Assembly: GCF_963855985.1 (NCBI RefSeq)
Contig: NC_087110.1
Location: forward strand, 12,329,001 to 12,393,000
From: Ostrinia nubilalis
Taxonomy: Eukaryota > Arthropoda > Insecta > Lepidoptera > Crambidae
Reading direction: 5' to 3'
DNA length: 64,000 bases
The notes below the pieces were generated by a model. It saw only the letters and a program-made list of their open reading frames with translations, was not told where the DNA came from and made no database searches. The stretch's first letter is position 1, and each line of letters opens with the position of its first letter. Of this stretch, positions 23,101-38,500 are shown piece after piece. Position numbers and translations under genes: made by a program.

Positions 23101-26100
23101 TCTTTTTCTAACTCATGAAAATTTAATCTTAAGTTTAAAAGAAGAGGCCCGTGACGTCAATGAGTGCTTAAAAATGCAGCACTGTGACGTCACATGGAAC
23201 TTCAACTTTGTATTTGTATGTGTGACAATTAAAAGTAACGAGTCCAATATTTTTTCATAATATTGAAGGACAAAATTTTTTTTTAATAGAAACTTGCTTG
23301 CTTGAATTATGATCTATCACGAAATTCTTTCTTTTTTTAGCCACTTCAATATTTTTTGCGACCAATACAAAGCTTACAAGAGTTATTTAACAAGGAACTA
23401 CATTTTCGCCCACGTTATTGAACAACGAACTTTCTGATCGCCACTCCGCACATATGAAGCTTAACAAGAATACTCACAAAAGCTTCACATCTCGAAGGTT
23501 CCGGTAAATTGAAAGAAATAGAACCTCTTTCGCCCTCAATTACTGATAACAATCTTGGAACGTGTCGGTTTCAAAGTAACCGGATTAGATATTCCAATTG
23601 CTCGTGTGTATTTGAAACGGGAATGAAATTCTGGTAAAACAATAAATAAAGCAGGCATACGGTAGAGTATTGTAAAAAAATTGGGAATTTTCGCCCAAAA
23701 TTGAACAATTTCGGAAGTTAATAATTTGAAAGTCATGAATTTCACAACTAAATGCAGGGCACTGCAAGAGCAGTAGAGATTAATTAAAAGAGCTGTGTTA
23801 ATGATGATGATCTTACAAAATTGTTTAACAATTTGAGTACCTAAGTATTTATTAATGATTTTTTTATTTTCTTTCCGACTGACATAAATACATAATATTG
23901 TATTCTGCTGACATTTTCTGTATGACTTAATTAACTTAAATAATTATTAATTATTGACTTGTATTTGAATTGTATCATTTATTGTGTTATAGATTTTTAC
24001 TACCTATCAATTTCTTAAAATGTAATTTGACCAATCATGAATCTTGCCATTATTGTATGCCCATGCGGCGGAACACAGCTGATCTATTGTACAAATTTTA
24101 TGACTTGACTTATGTACCTGTGATTTCACAATAAACAATTTGAATTTGAATTTGAAAATCAAAGCGAAAAGAAGATTTTATTTCATCAACCTTAAGGTAA
24201 CAATGAAAAACCGTTTCCTAGTTGTCTGTCAATACAAGAAAAATAATACAGTCGAATTGAGAACTTAAAAAATCTTGATTAATCACGAAATCTCAAAAAC
24301 TAAAACTGCTACAAACTTGTTTGGCAGGTAGGTTCCAAGGTGAGACATCCCTAAGGGTTTTAAATAAACAACTTGAAAAAATCGAAATAAGAAATAATAA
24401 AAAATCCCTAAGTGTGTAGGTAAATCGGTTTCCGCGCATACGAAGTCGTGGGTGGCCGCTAGTGTTTTTTATATACAAGTTAGTGCTAAATGTAATTTAT
24501 TGACTCGTTATTATTGTTTCAGGAGAAAGTCTGCGTTAGAAGATGTAGCAGTAAAACCTCTCAATCCCTCACAGTTCCCAGTTGCTTTGGAGGAAGAGGT
24601 AAGTCTAATATATACTAATATCATAAAGCTGAAGAGTTTGTTTGTTTGAACGCGCTGATCTCAGGAACTACTAGACCGATTTCAAAAATTCTTTCACCGT
24701 TGGATATGTGTGATTCCTGAGTGCTATAGGCTTCATTGTACCAAGCACAAAACCGGAGCTTAATGCTAGTGAATTTATATCGAGAAAGCTTTTTCTACCT
24801 TTTGGAAGACGTCGCCTTGGGCGATAAGACCGACATAACTTCACAATTATTTTTCAAGCTGTTTATTTTAAACTTAAAAAATGTTATTGTATTAAAGTGT
24901 TTATTTATGATTTTTATGCCTAAGCATATCCGAAGGAACATAAATAAAACATGATGTTCTACTTGAAAACTCTCTAATACTTCCGGTGGCCCGAAGGATG
25001 TCTCAGTCCGTTGTTTGAAGTGCAAAATCTTGATATAAATTAACAAAATACCATAAAAAAAAAAATAATATCAAAGAATATGGTTAGATCAAAGTAAAAT
25101 ACATAATTTACATCAACATTGCAAATACTGATGGCATTATTTACGTTCAATGTATTTGCTTGATAAACTTTTGTAGGCGTTGATTTTATGTACGAACAGA
25201 GTTTTGTCTCTACAATTTAGTTTCGTTAATGTCAATGGTTTTTTTCTTAATATCTCTTGGTATAATAGGTAATTTGTATAGTTTGGTTAGCATTCGAGCT
25301 GTAGATCCTGGTTACATATAAATTATAGAGGTGGGAATCATTCTGATTGATAATACCTAGACTAGCGAGTCGCAGTGGATTTGTCCGTTTGATCAATATT
25401 GACATAGCAATATGCAGTTAATGTCCTTCGGAAACAACGTACTTTTCTGATGGTGAAAAACTTTAACAAATTCGTACAGTGAATTCAGAGAAAAGCCTCT
25501 ACATACATACACAATAATTCGATAATTCTCACTTTCGCTATAAAACACTTTGTATTAAAATAATAATGATGGTTGTATTTATTTAATGTTTTAGACATAC
25601 AGGACTTGCTTTATTTAAGTTTTAAAAACATCTACTTTGATTAATTTCCATTGAAGTACCTACCTAAATATAAATTTCGTAACACAAAATTGTCTCTACA
25701 TAGAGTTAGTCAATGTGAGAATGCAGTCATAACAGAAACGTAAAAATAATAACCTTTGAACTATCAGAAAAGACGAGTCTTTTTCGTTCTTTTCATGTTA
25801 TATTTTATAGCCTTGCATTTATTACTGTAGCATCATTTTTAAACGCATAAAATTAGCGATTCTTCTTAGACGAATCAAGGACCCATATCAATATACCAAA
25901 GTTATTCGAAAAAACATACTATACATATGAGTATGCTATGTATGTTTATTATTAGTGCCCGGTGACCTTGTCGGCAACATCTTCCGTCTCCCTCGCACTT
26001 ACCACACACCTATATCCCCATGATTTCAATACGATTTTCCTACGCACAAACATATAAAGGAATGTAACCTTTGAGATTATAGAAGTAAAGTTTATATTAC

Positions 26101-29100
26101 ATCGCTTCAACAATTTTCAGTGTTTATCATTATGAATCGAACAATAGTGTGTAAGTCCTTCGGATGTTTTATTGAATTATCCATTTTATAAACGGTGGAT
26201 ACGATTCATTTTACATCGGGTGATGAGTTAACATACACAGTTGTGTTTCGTATGTGTTTTGTGTATGTTATCTCTCATTTATAATGTCATATTACCAACT
26301 GTTTTTGTAGTTCGCGTATGTGTGAAAACGGAATCGGACGTGTTTGCATATTCTTTTTTATTTAGGTGATAAATCCATTAAATCCAGCTAAAGCTGGATA
26401 TTTGGAACTGTGATAATAGTGTTTGGTGTAGAGTCACATTGTGAACGGTAGTGATAATATTTAACTGTGATTGTAACCTTTAGTTAGTGGTTATTTTGAC
26501 AAGTTTAAGGTGAAAAGACTTTAAGTTATGCCGTGTTTGAAAAAACGTTTGAAACACTGAATTAATTGCGTATCTCAGAGTTTGCACTTAGGTGTCTGAT
26601 GATAGCTCATATTTGTACCTAAGTAACTATTTTAAGTTGTATGTAAGTAACATAGTTCGTAGGTTTTAGTAAATTAACTAAATACCTCCATTATGCAAAC
26701 AGAATATTGCATAATTAATATTATAAAAATAACTTGAATACCTACGTCATTATTTTTCAAATCGAATAGTAACTTAATACTTTACGTAACAGTATGTACT
26801 ATTGAATTTGACTTTTTAATATGATAAATCTAAAAAAGAGGTAGGTGCGAGTAGGTATTTTCTGAGCAATCTTGCTCCATTTTTAATAATATGTATTGTA
26901 CACTCTCCGGCTGGGATTGCAATCAAGACTTATTATAAAAAAATAAAGATAAAGTAGTTCAATTCATACTGTCAAAAGTCACAGTGGCTTGCTGACAAAC
27001 TACCTCAACATGAAAGTACTGCATGCCATTGAATCCTAATACATAAAGTAACGGATTAATTTATTTATTACTAAAATGAAAAAATAGATTTCGTTAAGCA
27101 AGATATCTTCATATTATATCATGACAACTGTATTGAAAACTCATAAAACTCATTTAATTTTGGCAAGTAGGCTTTTAAAAATCACTTTTACACGTCCCAG
27201 TATTAACCCTACCACTGCTTCGGGATAATAAATGGGCCAGTGCTGAGAAGAAGCCGCGCAAAAAACTCAGTCACTATTGTCAGCCTCTTTTTCAAGGGTA
27301 AAGTAGGCACTAAGTATTTAGGTATAGCATGCACTAGATACCTACCTCGTATTATTTTCTTATTTTGATTTCTGATCCCAACACGGTTCAATTTTCCTAC
27401 GGGACTGCCCAATAGTCACTGGTTGTTTTTCTGCGGTCAAGGTGTTAGTTTTATAGTGGGGAAGAGATGTGGGATTAATCTTAATCATTCCAAGAAAATC
27501 CATAATTAAATACGTAATCAGTATCGGTAATGACTAAAGTCTTCTACCCAGGGATGTGGTATCAACTACTAAAACCCACACGTTTGAAGAAGAACAATTA
27601 ATTTTGATGTCATTTATCATAATATACCTCTGAAAATAACTTTCAAGACGGTTATTTAATTAATTGACTGTAGATAATTTGATAATTGATTTTTTTTTCT
27701 TACTCTACTCCTAATCTATTATTTGAAAACATTTTTTAGTTTCTTTTTTATATTTATGAGTTTGTAAAAAAAAAAAACAAATGGAAAGTTCTGAAAATTT
27801 CGTTAAAATTCAAGAATACAAAAGAAAATTACAAAAAGGCAACATTAACGAAGTAATAAATAAAACTAATGTAGCAATAAGTACTTAGGTATGTTTGTTT
27901 CTACAGTTGTCCCTAAAAGTGTTGTTTTAAATATTTGTAACTATTTTCTCGCGTAAAATGGCGTCATTTAATTTGGTTACTAATTTTAGCAGCCATATGC
28001 AATTGGCTTATCAAGTTTCGCCATAATGTTACATGCTAAAATCCATGTAGAGTCACGTGACAAGTATAGTCAATATCAAAGTAAACAATATCTTGTAAAT
28101 GATAATGCACCTCGTCGTATCAAATAGCGTGGGAACGTATTTACATTATCTATTATTAATGTACAGTCAGACTATACAATATAGCCGCAATATAGCATCT
28201 ATTACAAAGATATAAGAGTCAATTGTTAGCTTGTGCTGCAGCCTGTATTTGATTATTAATAGTAATGAGCTATGCGGATAAAACTCTCTTTATTCGCAAA
28301 CGAAGCAAATATTTATAAACAATTCATAGTTCGCGATTTATTTACAAATAGCAGATTCATTTGTAAGGATATGTACGAATTTTTATTTATATTTATCTTC
28401 TTTATTTATTTACTTTTTGCTGAATAAGGGTTTCTTCGCGTATCTGTCTGTACGTTTATCACAGATTTTGTCAAAAATAAAAATAAATAAAACTTCGTGA
28501 ATTTGATATCAAAAATGTAGGTACTCAAATAAGGACGTAGTAAGGTATGTTTTGAGGATACAATTAAATACAAATAAACGTGTTCATAATGTATGTATTT
28601 ACCTTCAGTTTAGAACTCTGGGGAAAAATATTTATCTAAATCCCTCAGTGATATTTGAACCCGCAATCTTAACTTGTAGGGTTTTTAGATTTGGTAGGGT
28701 AAGCTAAATTTTAGAACGTGTATCGTGCTTTAAAAAAGACCTACACTACACACTAAATTAGTTCAAATGAATTTGAGTTTGTAGTCTACTTTTTTTAATT
28801 TTTATTTTTTTATTTTCTTTATTAGGTAAACATACTAGACTAAGAGCTAGTGAACGCCAGACCTACGTCATTTTATAAAAGCTGAAAGTTTGTCAGCGTA
28901 TGCTCCCAATATAAGATATAATGTTGAGGAATTATGAATTTTGGATCATGGTGGCTTTGGGAGCTACCCTAAAAAAACTGGCAAGGAGTTGGAACTGTCA
29001 AAACTGTGGCTGTTGGGGAAAATACTTCTAATTATTGTCCAAATATTATGCATAAAAATCAGATTTAATGATACTTTCAGCTTTTATAAAATGACGTAGG

Positions 29101-32100
29101 TCTGGCGTTCACTAGCTCTTAGTCTATACAGCTTGTATTAATACGCGAAACACAGAGCCTGGTGGTTGTAGTTATCTTGTACAGCCTCTATAATGTCCTT
29201 ATTACGACATAAATGGGCAGTTCGTCAATGCAATCTTATCTGCTCATCTCATCAAGCCGCCATAATACCCACTTAAAACTTTTAGGTCTAGGATACTTGG
29301 AAATAGGTTCATACCAAAGTTGTCTCAAGGATTTGACAGAAATTTAAAAACTTTACTACTCTCAATGCCATTCTAAGTATTAATTTAATACTCTCCTTGG
29401 TCCGCAAAATGAACCGACGACCTCTTAAAGGTAGCGGGTAGGCGTTTGATGCAGGCCGCTACCAAACGGGCGATGTGGATATCATTGGGGGAGGCCTATG
29501 TTCAGCAGTGGACGTCCTGTAGCTAAAATGATAATGATGATGGAATCTTTTCAACCGACTTCAAAAAAGGAGGAGGTTCTCAATTCGACCCGTATGTTTT
29601 TTTTTTCTATGTTTGTTACGCGAGAACTCCGCCAATTATGAACCGATTTGAACAAATCTTTTTTCGGCGTATAGGTAATACCTCAAGGGTGGTCCCATTT
29701 AAATTTAATATAGAAAAAACAACCCCCAAGGGTGGAAAATTGGGGATGAACTTTTTTATACGCAATATCTCCGCCGATTATAAATCAATTTGAACGATAA
29801 TTTTTTTGTTGAATAGGTATTATCAAAAGGGTGGTTTCATGCGAATTTGAAGAAAATATTTCACCCCCAAGGGTGGAAAATTGGGGATGAACTTTTTTAT
29901 ACGCAATATCTCCGCCGATTATGAACCAATTCGAACGATTATTTTTTTGTTGAATAGGTATTATCAAAAGGGTGGTTTCATGCGAATTTAAAGAAATTTT
30001 TTTTTTGTGTTCACGCATTTGAAGTCGGTTTTATTTTTTTTTTAAAGTTAATTATTTGGAATTGAATCGAGAACCGATCTGACTCTTACCACTGGACTGC
30101 AGTACACAGTGGCATCATGAATTTTAATGAACATTAAAATTTATCTGGAATTTTAAACCGCGTCCAGCGTTATCAGCCTTATCAACAGAGATAGGGCTTA
30201 GTAGCCCGATAACAGGCTTTACCGTAATAGCTGGCTTAGTCGCTGTGGACTACTATTGGCAATTGTATCAAACCATTAATAAAAATGTTCCAATATTTAG
30301 ATACAGCCGACGGCACTATAAGCTAAACTTTGAAGCCTTTTATGTACTCTAAAAAAACTCATTTATTTTTGCAAATAGGCTTTTAAATTGGGTCCGTGGC
30401 CGAGTCCCCCAGTATTCGACGCACCCGTGGTTGAAGCCCCCGATTTAAATAAATTTAATATCATATTTTTTTCGGCTTTTGCACTAAGTACAGTCAACAA
30501 AAACCATGCATGTTTGACGCTATTTAAAATGATGTATTTAATTTTTTGTTAAAAATACTTAAAACTTTTATAATTAAAACTTTTATTTGTAGTTAGTTAA
30601 ATGTAGAGAGAGTTGAGTTATTTAAAGACTGATTGTTACAATTATTTTGATTAGTTAAAACGATTTACATGTTATTTATAGGTAAATAAAAGCTATGATA
30701 AAATATGATAGGTTAAAATAAAACCTATTATATTTTTAGGTATCACTATGGTAAAATAATATTAAACATTTATTTGTACGATCAGTATAAATTTTTATTC
30801 GTTTATAAATATTTTTGTGACTGACTGTACATTTGATTAAAAATTGCTTCTATCTGACCGGGGGCGTCGACCACGGGTGCGTCGAACACAGGGGGACTCG
30901 GCCACGGACCCTTTAAAATTGGCAATAAATGTTTCTTTCTTTCTTTCTTAAAAAGCACATTTACACGTCCCAGTATTAACCCTACCACTGCTTCAGGACA
31001 ATAAATGGGCCAGTGCTGAGAAGAAGCAGCGCAAGAAACTCAGTCACTATTGTCAGCCTCCTAGAAACTAGAAAAAAAATAGGATATATTTTTTTTCTTA
31101 TTTTTCTAAAATAGTCATGTTTTTGTCCTATGGGGCCGGCTTATCGTTGAATTTTGGGACATGATGTACGTATAGAACAGCGGATGGTGTGGGATCAGGA
31201 CGCGGTTAATTAGATACCTAACAATAACTGTTATTTTATTTGTAAATTTAGTAAATATACAAATAAAATAACATATTTTTTTCCGTAATTTAACCTAAGT
31301 GCAAACTAGGAGTTTCAGTGTTAGTTTTACCGGTTCCCGATGAAAAAATTCCAACTTTCAAATTTTGATAAAGTTTCAGATACTTAATCTAACAGATTTA
31401 TCTGATGTCTTTAACTGAGATACATGAAACTAATTTTATTTCCTCGAATTAGGATATTTTTAAAATACTATCAGGAGTAAATAAACAATAAATAGTGTCA
31501 GAAAAAGAAGTGCTATAACTTGAGTAAAATAATCAAATTTTACTTTCTCAGAAAACAAAAACCTAAAAGTGCTAGTAACTACTATATTAACTAACTTTAC
31601 AACTAAATAACTAAAAGGATACCTCAACACAACTATGTAATGGACAACCAAAAACTAGAGAGGTAGTGATAGTGAGAAAATTTCAATAACGAAAACAGAC
31701 CTTAATACAAGTATATAATGAACAAAATAGTGGTAGTGTGAAGTGTGCTAGTGATGCGTTAGTGTGATGACTGTGATGAGCGAGGTGCGCGCGCGCCGGT
31801 CGGTGCCCGCCGAGCATTACAAGCTACTGCGAACAATATGGCGGCGAACGTTGTCGTTCAAGAAGCGGAAGGTGAGTTACCTACCCATTTAAACGACCAT
31901 CCTTATACAACAAACTTACTTACTTGTTTTGTTAATCTCTAGCATTGATGTATATGTTACATGTCTTGTATTATGTATAATGTATTATAGCCACCTACTC
32001 TGTTGCAATACCTCCTAGGTCACTAAGTCTTAAGCCCATGTGTATGTAATTTCCACCATTACAAATTGTCACTTAGTACGCAATAAAGATTTGAATTGAA

Positions 32101-35100
32101 TTAGAATTCGTTTTTTGTGAACTGTCAAAAAGTAATTCCCCCTGGAAATTCACGATGTCAATGTCACGTGTGTGCGAACTTCATTGGATATTCTGTTTGT
32201 TGATTTGAAAACAAAAAAAAATCAAATGATATGCTGTAGGTGAGTTAATTGTGCATTAATGAAGGAATAGTATTTCGGATCGGAATTACTATAATAGCGT
32301 AGACTAACCCATTTCTAATATGTGTGTCCACCTTTATAGGCACCATCCCAATGGAAATAATTATATGAGGCACCTATTTAAACCGTGTGGTGACGGCAGA
32401 GTAGAATACATTTGTCACCAACCCCTACTCTTCCCGCGGGTGTCGTAAGAGGCGACTTAGGGACTACCTCAGATCATAGAAAGAGAATAGATATGAAGTC
32501 GCGTGTAACTACAACGAGAACCAGTGTCCCCACATTTCCCCACACCACAGCTCCCACACACACATTCAACTGTGTAAAAACAAAGCGACTGAGAGTCTAC
32601 GACAACATGTGCAACCGGCTTAAAAGTGCTGTGATTGGCCAGAAGGCGTGCCTTATGGCCAATCAATGGCCGCGTGACGTGACGCACACTTTGAAAACTA
32701 GTGAGAGAACAAAGATAAAATGAAGTCGACAAGATATCGATACTTTAAATCGCTAGGGGCAAGGCTCGAAACTGGTTTCACAAAATGCTTATGTATGAAA
32801 ACCTTTTTATTATTATACGTTATTATTAACTACTATCACGCATTTACTTTTTAACCGCTTGAGTCCCAGACGGCATTAATTAATGTCATAACAATTGATT
32901 ATCTATTGTGTCTAGATTCGCGGGCCTTGAAGGATTAATTATGGCGATCTGCGTACCGCATGTTTATCAAAAATAATGCCTATATTAGGCTTTCAACTAG
33001 CTCATATAGTAATTTCATAGTTGACAGTTACTAATTACTTCTACTGTTATTATTTTTTTTGTAAAATCTTATAATCGCAAGTAACACATAATTTTTTTAT
33101 TTAAAATTACAAAATAGAAAATTATAATTTACTTCTATTTATCGATAATAGGAAACCGCATTAGAACACGAGCACGGCACTATGTTACGACCGGCACATG
33201 CGGCCGTACTGTGTATTTTCACACGACAGTGGATATCGGAAGAAATTAAATACATCGCGCAGTAGTTGAGCATGACATAAAGTGGTTGCTAACTAAATCG
33301 TCAATGTACAAGTGTGTTAGAATTTTTATCACCACCGATTTCGATATCGCAGTAACTGTTACGGCACTGAATTCGTTCGTAAAAATGTTAAGTTTTTTTT
33401 ATTTATAACCAAAATACCAATGGATTTGCAATACTTACATGTAGTAAATGACTCCATTGTTCCTGTAGTTCTTCGTTTCACTTGTTTTATTGCACGTAAC
33501 GACGCATTATCCAAAAAATTCGGAGAACATTTCCTTAGTACGACTGAATCGCGACTAACCTAGCTACGCGGCCGATGTTCGTTTCTGGGCATATCGCGGA
33601 GACACGCGCCACGCCCCCGTTTCACATCTATTCCCTTCTATGATCTGAGGGGACTACACATCAAACAGAGAACGGGCAGCAGTGCTCTCTGAAAAACATC
33701 AATCTTTTAAACTGCGATCTCCAACCCGCTTGCCAAGCGTGGGGATTATGGCAAAACCCTCCACTATAGTGGAACAGGCTCATAGTCCAGCAGTGGACTG
33801 TAAAGGGCTGTTGATGATGATGATGCCCTATTCTGCTATATTTTTAATTAACATTTTTATACATTTTATACATACAGACAAAGACACATAAAACTAAACT
33901 ATGCGAGACTGTAACTAATTCATTAGATTACGAAGCATAACTAATTTAGCAGTTTTGTCAATTGTTTTGTTCTTATTGAGCAGTCTATCTTTGTCATTAG
34001 CTCAGTCAATTTTCAACTGCTTCATTTGTTAAAATTATTGTGCTCAATTTAGTATCTGACATTATTCATCAATAATATTCTAAAGCACGAATTTAAAAAA
34101 CACAGTTCATTCTTGTCTTAAAAACTCAATTAATCCTAAATCAACTCTGCAAATTAAGATTTTTGGTTTCTTTGTTATTGAAAAAAGTTGAAAATTGACT
34201 TTATTGGCTTACTAGCGGCAACCCGCAAATTCATACGCGTGGATCCCGTTTTACCCCTTTAGGGTGGATTTTCGTAAAATCCTTTCTTAGCGGATGCCTA
34301 CGTCATAACTTCTACCTGCATGCCAAATTTCAGCCCGATCCGTCCAGTAGTTTGAGCTGAGCGTTGATAGATCACTATGTCAGTCAATCAGTCACTTTTG
34401 AGTTTTATACATATTGATATTACCCTACAAAATCTAAGGGAGAGTCTCGTTTTGACAATTTAGTCAGTGTTGTACAACCCGGTCGAGGTAGCTGCGCACC
34501 TCGCTAGATGCGACTCTCCCTCGCACTCACCCGCACATCTCCCCGCGTTCGTCCCGTTCGTACCAGCGTCGATGTGACGTCACGGCCGCCAAGTGCACAG
34601 TTAACTCAACCGGGTTGTATGTTCAATATCTGCAACAAACATCACCAATCAAAATTAAATGATGTAGCTGTCAAAATGAGATTCCTCCACATGTTTTGTA
34701 AAGAATCCTGTGATGTCACTTTTTTCATTCGCGTGTTCAACTCAACAACAACACACAAGTTCTCAAAGAACTTGACCATCAGTCTACTGTCTACTGCATA
34801 TTAGTTTATTATTTATTCATCCTCCATCAACCTGCCTTCAAATAACTGAAAGCTACATGACTTAGAATTAAATATGGGTTTTTACAAAACTTGTCGTTGG
34901 CCGACGGCAAAAGACATGGGATCCGTGGGAAACGACACGTGGGGGTTATTTTAAGACCGCCATGAGTGTGGGTGGGGCACCATAAGTTGTCTTCAGGCTA
35001 AATGCTGGTTGGACTGTCCAATTAAATTGATTAGTTCCGTAAATGCTCAAATATCCATATCTGTGAAAAGGACACAATTGATTTCTTGTATTTTTTTAAA

Positions 35101-35544
35101 AGAAGTATTTACATTAATACATAAAATACTTATAGAAAGGAAGCCATTGTTTGTTAAAGGCTTGCTTTGAAAAGCCTGAAAAAAATGTAGTCTGAAAAAT
35201 AAAATAGTTGTACTCACTATTTGTGCTATTACTTACCTACTTATAAGTAATTTTGCTTAGAAACGTCAATATCCTAACGACACTTATCGTGCAATAAAAA
35301 CCCTCTAAAGTTGAAAGATTTTCACCAGAAGAACCAGACAGTGAAAACATAACTGCGGAGACGAATATTAGAACAAAAAACCACACAAATTATAAATCTG
35401 ACAAGAACTTAAAAAAATACATCTACTTATCAAGTTTCAACAGTATAGCTCTTATAGTTTCGGAAATAAGTGGCTGTGACATACGGACAGACAGACAGAC
35501 AGACACACAGATAAACAGACAGACAGACAGACCGACAGACAGAC

Positions 35545-35589
<45 letters not shown>

Positions 35590-38500
35590 TAACGAATCTA
35601 TTAGTTGTCCCTTTTTTTGCCATTTGGCTACGGAACCCTAAAAATATGAACATTGTAATTTTTTTTGACAGACTATCTTTTAACTATGCATGTATTTTCT
35701 TCAATAAAACAGTGCGTTTAAGTTCCAGATAGCCTCATAAAAACTCTTGTCAGACAAGACAAGTGTTTACCCGCTATAAAAGCAAGTGTTTTGCTCGTTA
35801 CCGCCAGACTGTTGACCGCGGGGCCAAGGTTACTATCGAAACCTAATTATGAACAACGTGTTATTTAGCACAGACCAAGGTGTTAGGCTAACTACGGATA
35901 AAGGACTTAAAATATAAAATAACGACTCTAAAATGTCTCCAGAAACAAAACTTGAGACTGTCAATAGTGACCGAGTTTCTTGCGCTGCACTAGCCTATTT
36001 ATTGTCCCGAAGCAGTGATAGGGTTAATACTGGGACGTGTAAAACTGCTTTTTAAAAGCCTACTTGCAAAAATAAAATGATTTTTATGAGTTGTTTAGAT
36101 ACTGTTCACCAAAAAAAAATGACTTGCAAAATGTTAACTATACGAGTATCTACAATAAAACCCAGTAATAAACATTATCTTAAAAAGTTTATTCAATTAT
36201 TAATGCTTGCACCTCATTAGTGGAAACTTCATTGATAGCTGTGATTTTTAATTGAATTTAACGAACAAACAAGCATTGAGCTCATAACAGCATTCCTCTA
36301 TATTTTTTTATTCATTATGATCAAATCAAATCATTGTCAATAAGCTCCCAAAGAGAACTTTTAGACGTCCTAACCCTACCACTGCTTCGGGACAGTATGG
36401 GCTAGTGTTGAGAAGAATCAGTTCAAGAAAGTCAGACACTATTGTCATGGAATCTACAGGACGTCCACTGCTAAACATAGGCCTCTCTTAATGATTTCCA
36501 CATTGCCCGGTTGGTAGCGGCCTGCATCCAGCTTATAGATAGCAGGAAGATCACCTAATCATTATTTATTTTAAACTAGCTTTCCGCCCGCGGCTTCGCC
36601 CGCGTGGAATATTGTCTATGACAGAAAAACTATATCGCGCGCGTCCCTGTTTAAAAACCGGGATAAAAACTATCCAATGTCGTTTCCCGGGACTCAAACT
36701 ATCTCTATCCAAATTTCATCAAAATCGGTTCAGTGGTTTAGGCGTGAAAGCAAGACAGACAGACATACAGAGTTACTTTCGCATTTATAATATTAGTATA
36801 GAAATCTCTGTACTTTAAATGCCTATGGATATCATAGTGTCTCGATTACAAACTTCTTCTTTTTCTCCTAAATTTTTCTCCATTATGCCGGTTTTTTTTT
36901 TCAGTTACAGTGTGGTTATACAGTCGACAGTACATCAGGCTATGAACATTTTTGTTGCAAATTAGCACCTATTTCAATGACGTTAAGGTAGCAGTATGTT
37001 TACCTTGACGTGCTGTCGCTATACATCGATCCTTGACCCTTGAATCGTTATTTCTCAGTCTCTCATTGTTCAAACGCTTCAAAAATAAAATAGGTACGTT
37101 CGTATGTCGATGACTTCTCATTGAAAATTGTGAGAAATATTTGATAAGAAATTAGTAATTTAACAAGGTTAACTTGCGAAATGTATATTTTCGAAGCATC
37201 ATTTTGAAATCTTTTATGAGTTTACTAGCTTTCCGCCCGCGGCTTCGCCCGCGTGGAATTTTGTCTGTCACAGAAAAACTTTATCGCGCGCGTCATTGTT
37301 TCAAAAACCGGGATAAAAACTATCCTATGTTCTTTCCCGGGACTCAAACTATCTCTATGCCAAATTTCATCAAAATCGGTTGCGAGGTTTAAGCGGGAAA
37401 GCGTAACAGACAGACAGACAGACAGAGTTACTTTCGCATTTATAATATTAGTTGGGATTTGTAGAAAACATAAAAATTATTTCACAAGATTCACTACGTT
37501 TTTGAGCTGTCCAAAATTTGAGCTTATCTTCTTCTTTTCCTGGCCCTTCCCCATTTTATTTGGTATTGGCCCTTCGTATCATTCAAATTCATTCAAAATT
37601 TAAGCCTATGATTTATTGGATTAAATTAAAACAATCATAAAAATTTCACTAAGTTCAAGATTGGTTCAAAATTTAAGCGTATCTTCTTCTTTCTTTTTTG
37701 CCTTGCCCTTTCCTATTTTATTCAGAGTTGGCCCTCCGTATTCCATTTAAAATTCAAGCCCATGATTGGTTAAATTAAACCAATCTTAAGCAATCCTAAG
37801 GTGTATTGTATAAGGCTAAATATTTGTTTTCAATTTTAGTCCTTATCGAATGAATAGTTTTGCTTCAGACATTGACAGGCAGAGCCTTGATTCATGTCCT
37901 CTTTTATAGTGTTACAATACAGACTATGAGTTTGTTAAATAGCTGCTGGATATACCTACGAGTAGAACCAGATTGTATGTTTGTCTTCTGAGATATAAGA
38001 AGCGTCGTAGAGGCGATCCGTCTTTACGTAGAGACAGCAACTTCCTGGGGACAGGGTTGATCCATTAATGATTTTATATTGTAGAGAGTAGAGAGCTTAT
38101 TGGTGGAAGCTTTCTTTCATCTTGTGGATAACAACTGACGTTATAACCTTTATAAGTCACAGTTGATATGAATCTATCAAATCGCCTAGTATTTTCACCT
38201 TTTGTCTTATTTTGTACTAGCTTTTGCCCGCGGCTTCACCCGCCTGAAATTTCGTTTGTCACAGATCATCATAAATTATAGCCTATATGTTATTCTGGGC
38301 TATAAACAATAATACTGTAAAGTTTCATCAAAATCCGTTCAGTTTTTTTTTGCGTGAAAGAGAACAAACATCCAGACATCCAAACTTTCGCATTTATAAT
38401 ATTAGTAGGATTATTAATTTCACCTTACATAAAACCTGTCCAATTTGCACGTTGTCACTGGTGTTACTTGATGCAGGCAATGGTATTCATAAGATTTAAC

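Noticed and set aside
28838..29124. microRNA precursor
   Set aside because: The perfect hairpin is explained by MITE terminal repeats with TA flanks; nothing points to a processed small RNA.
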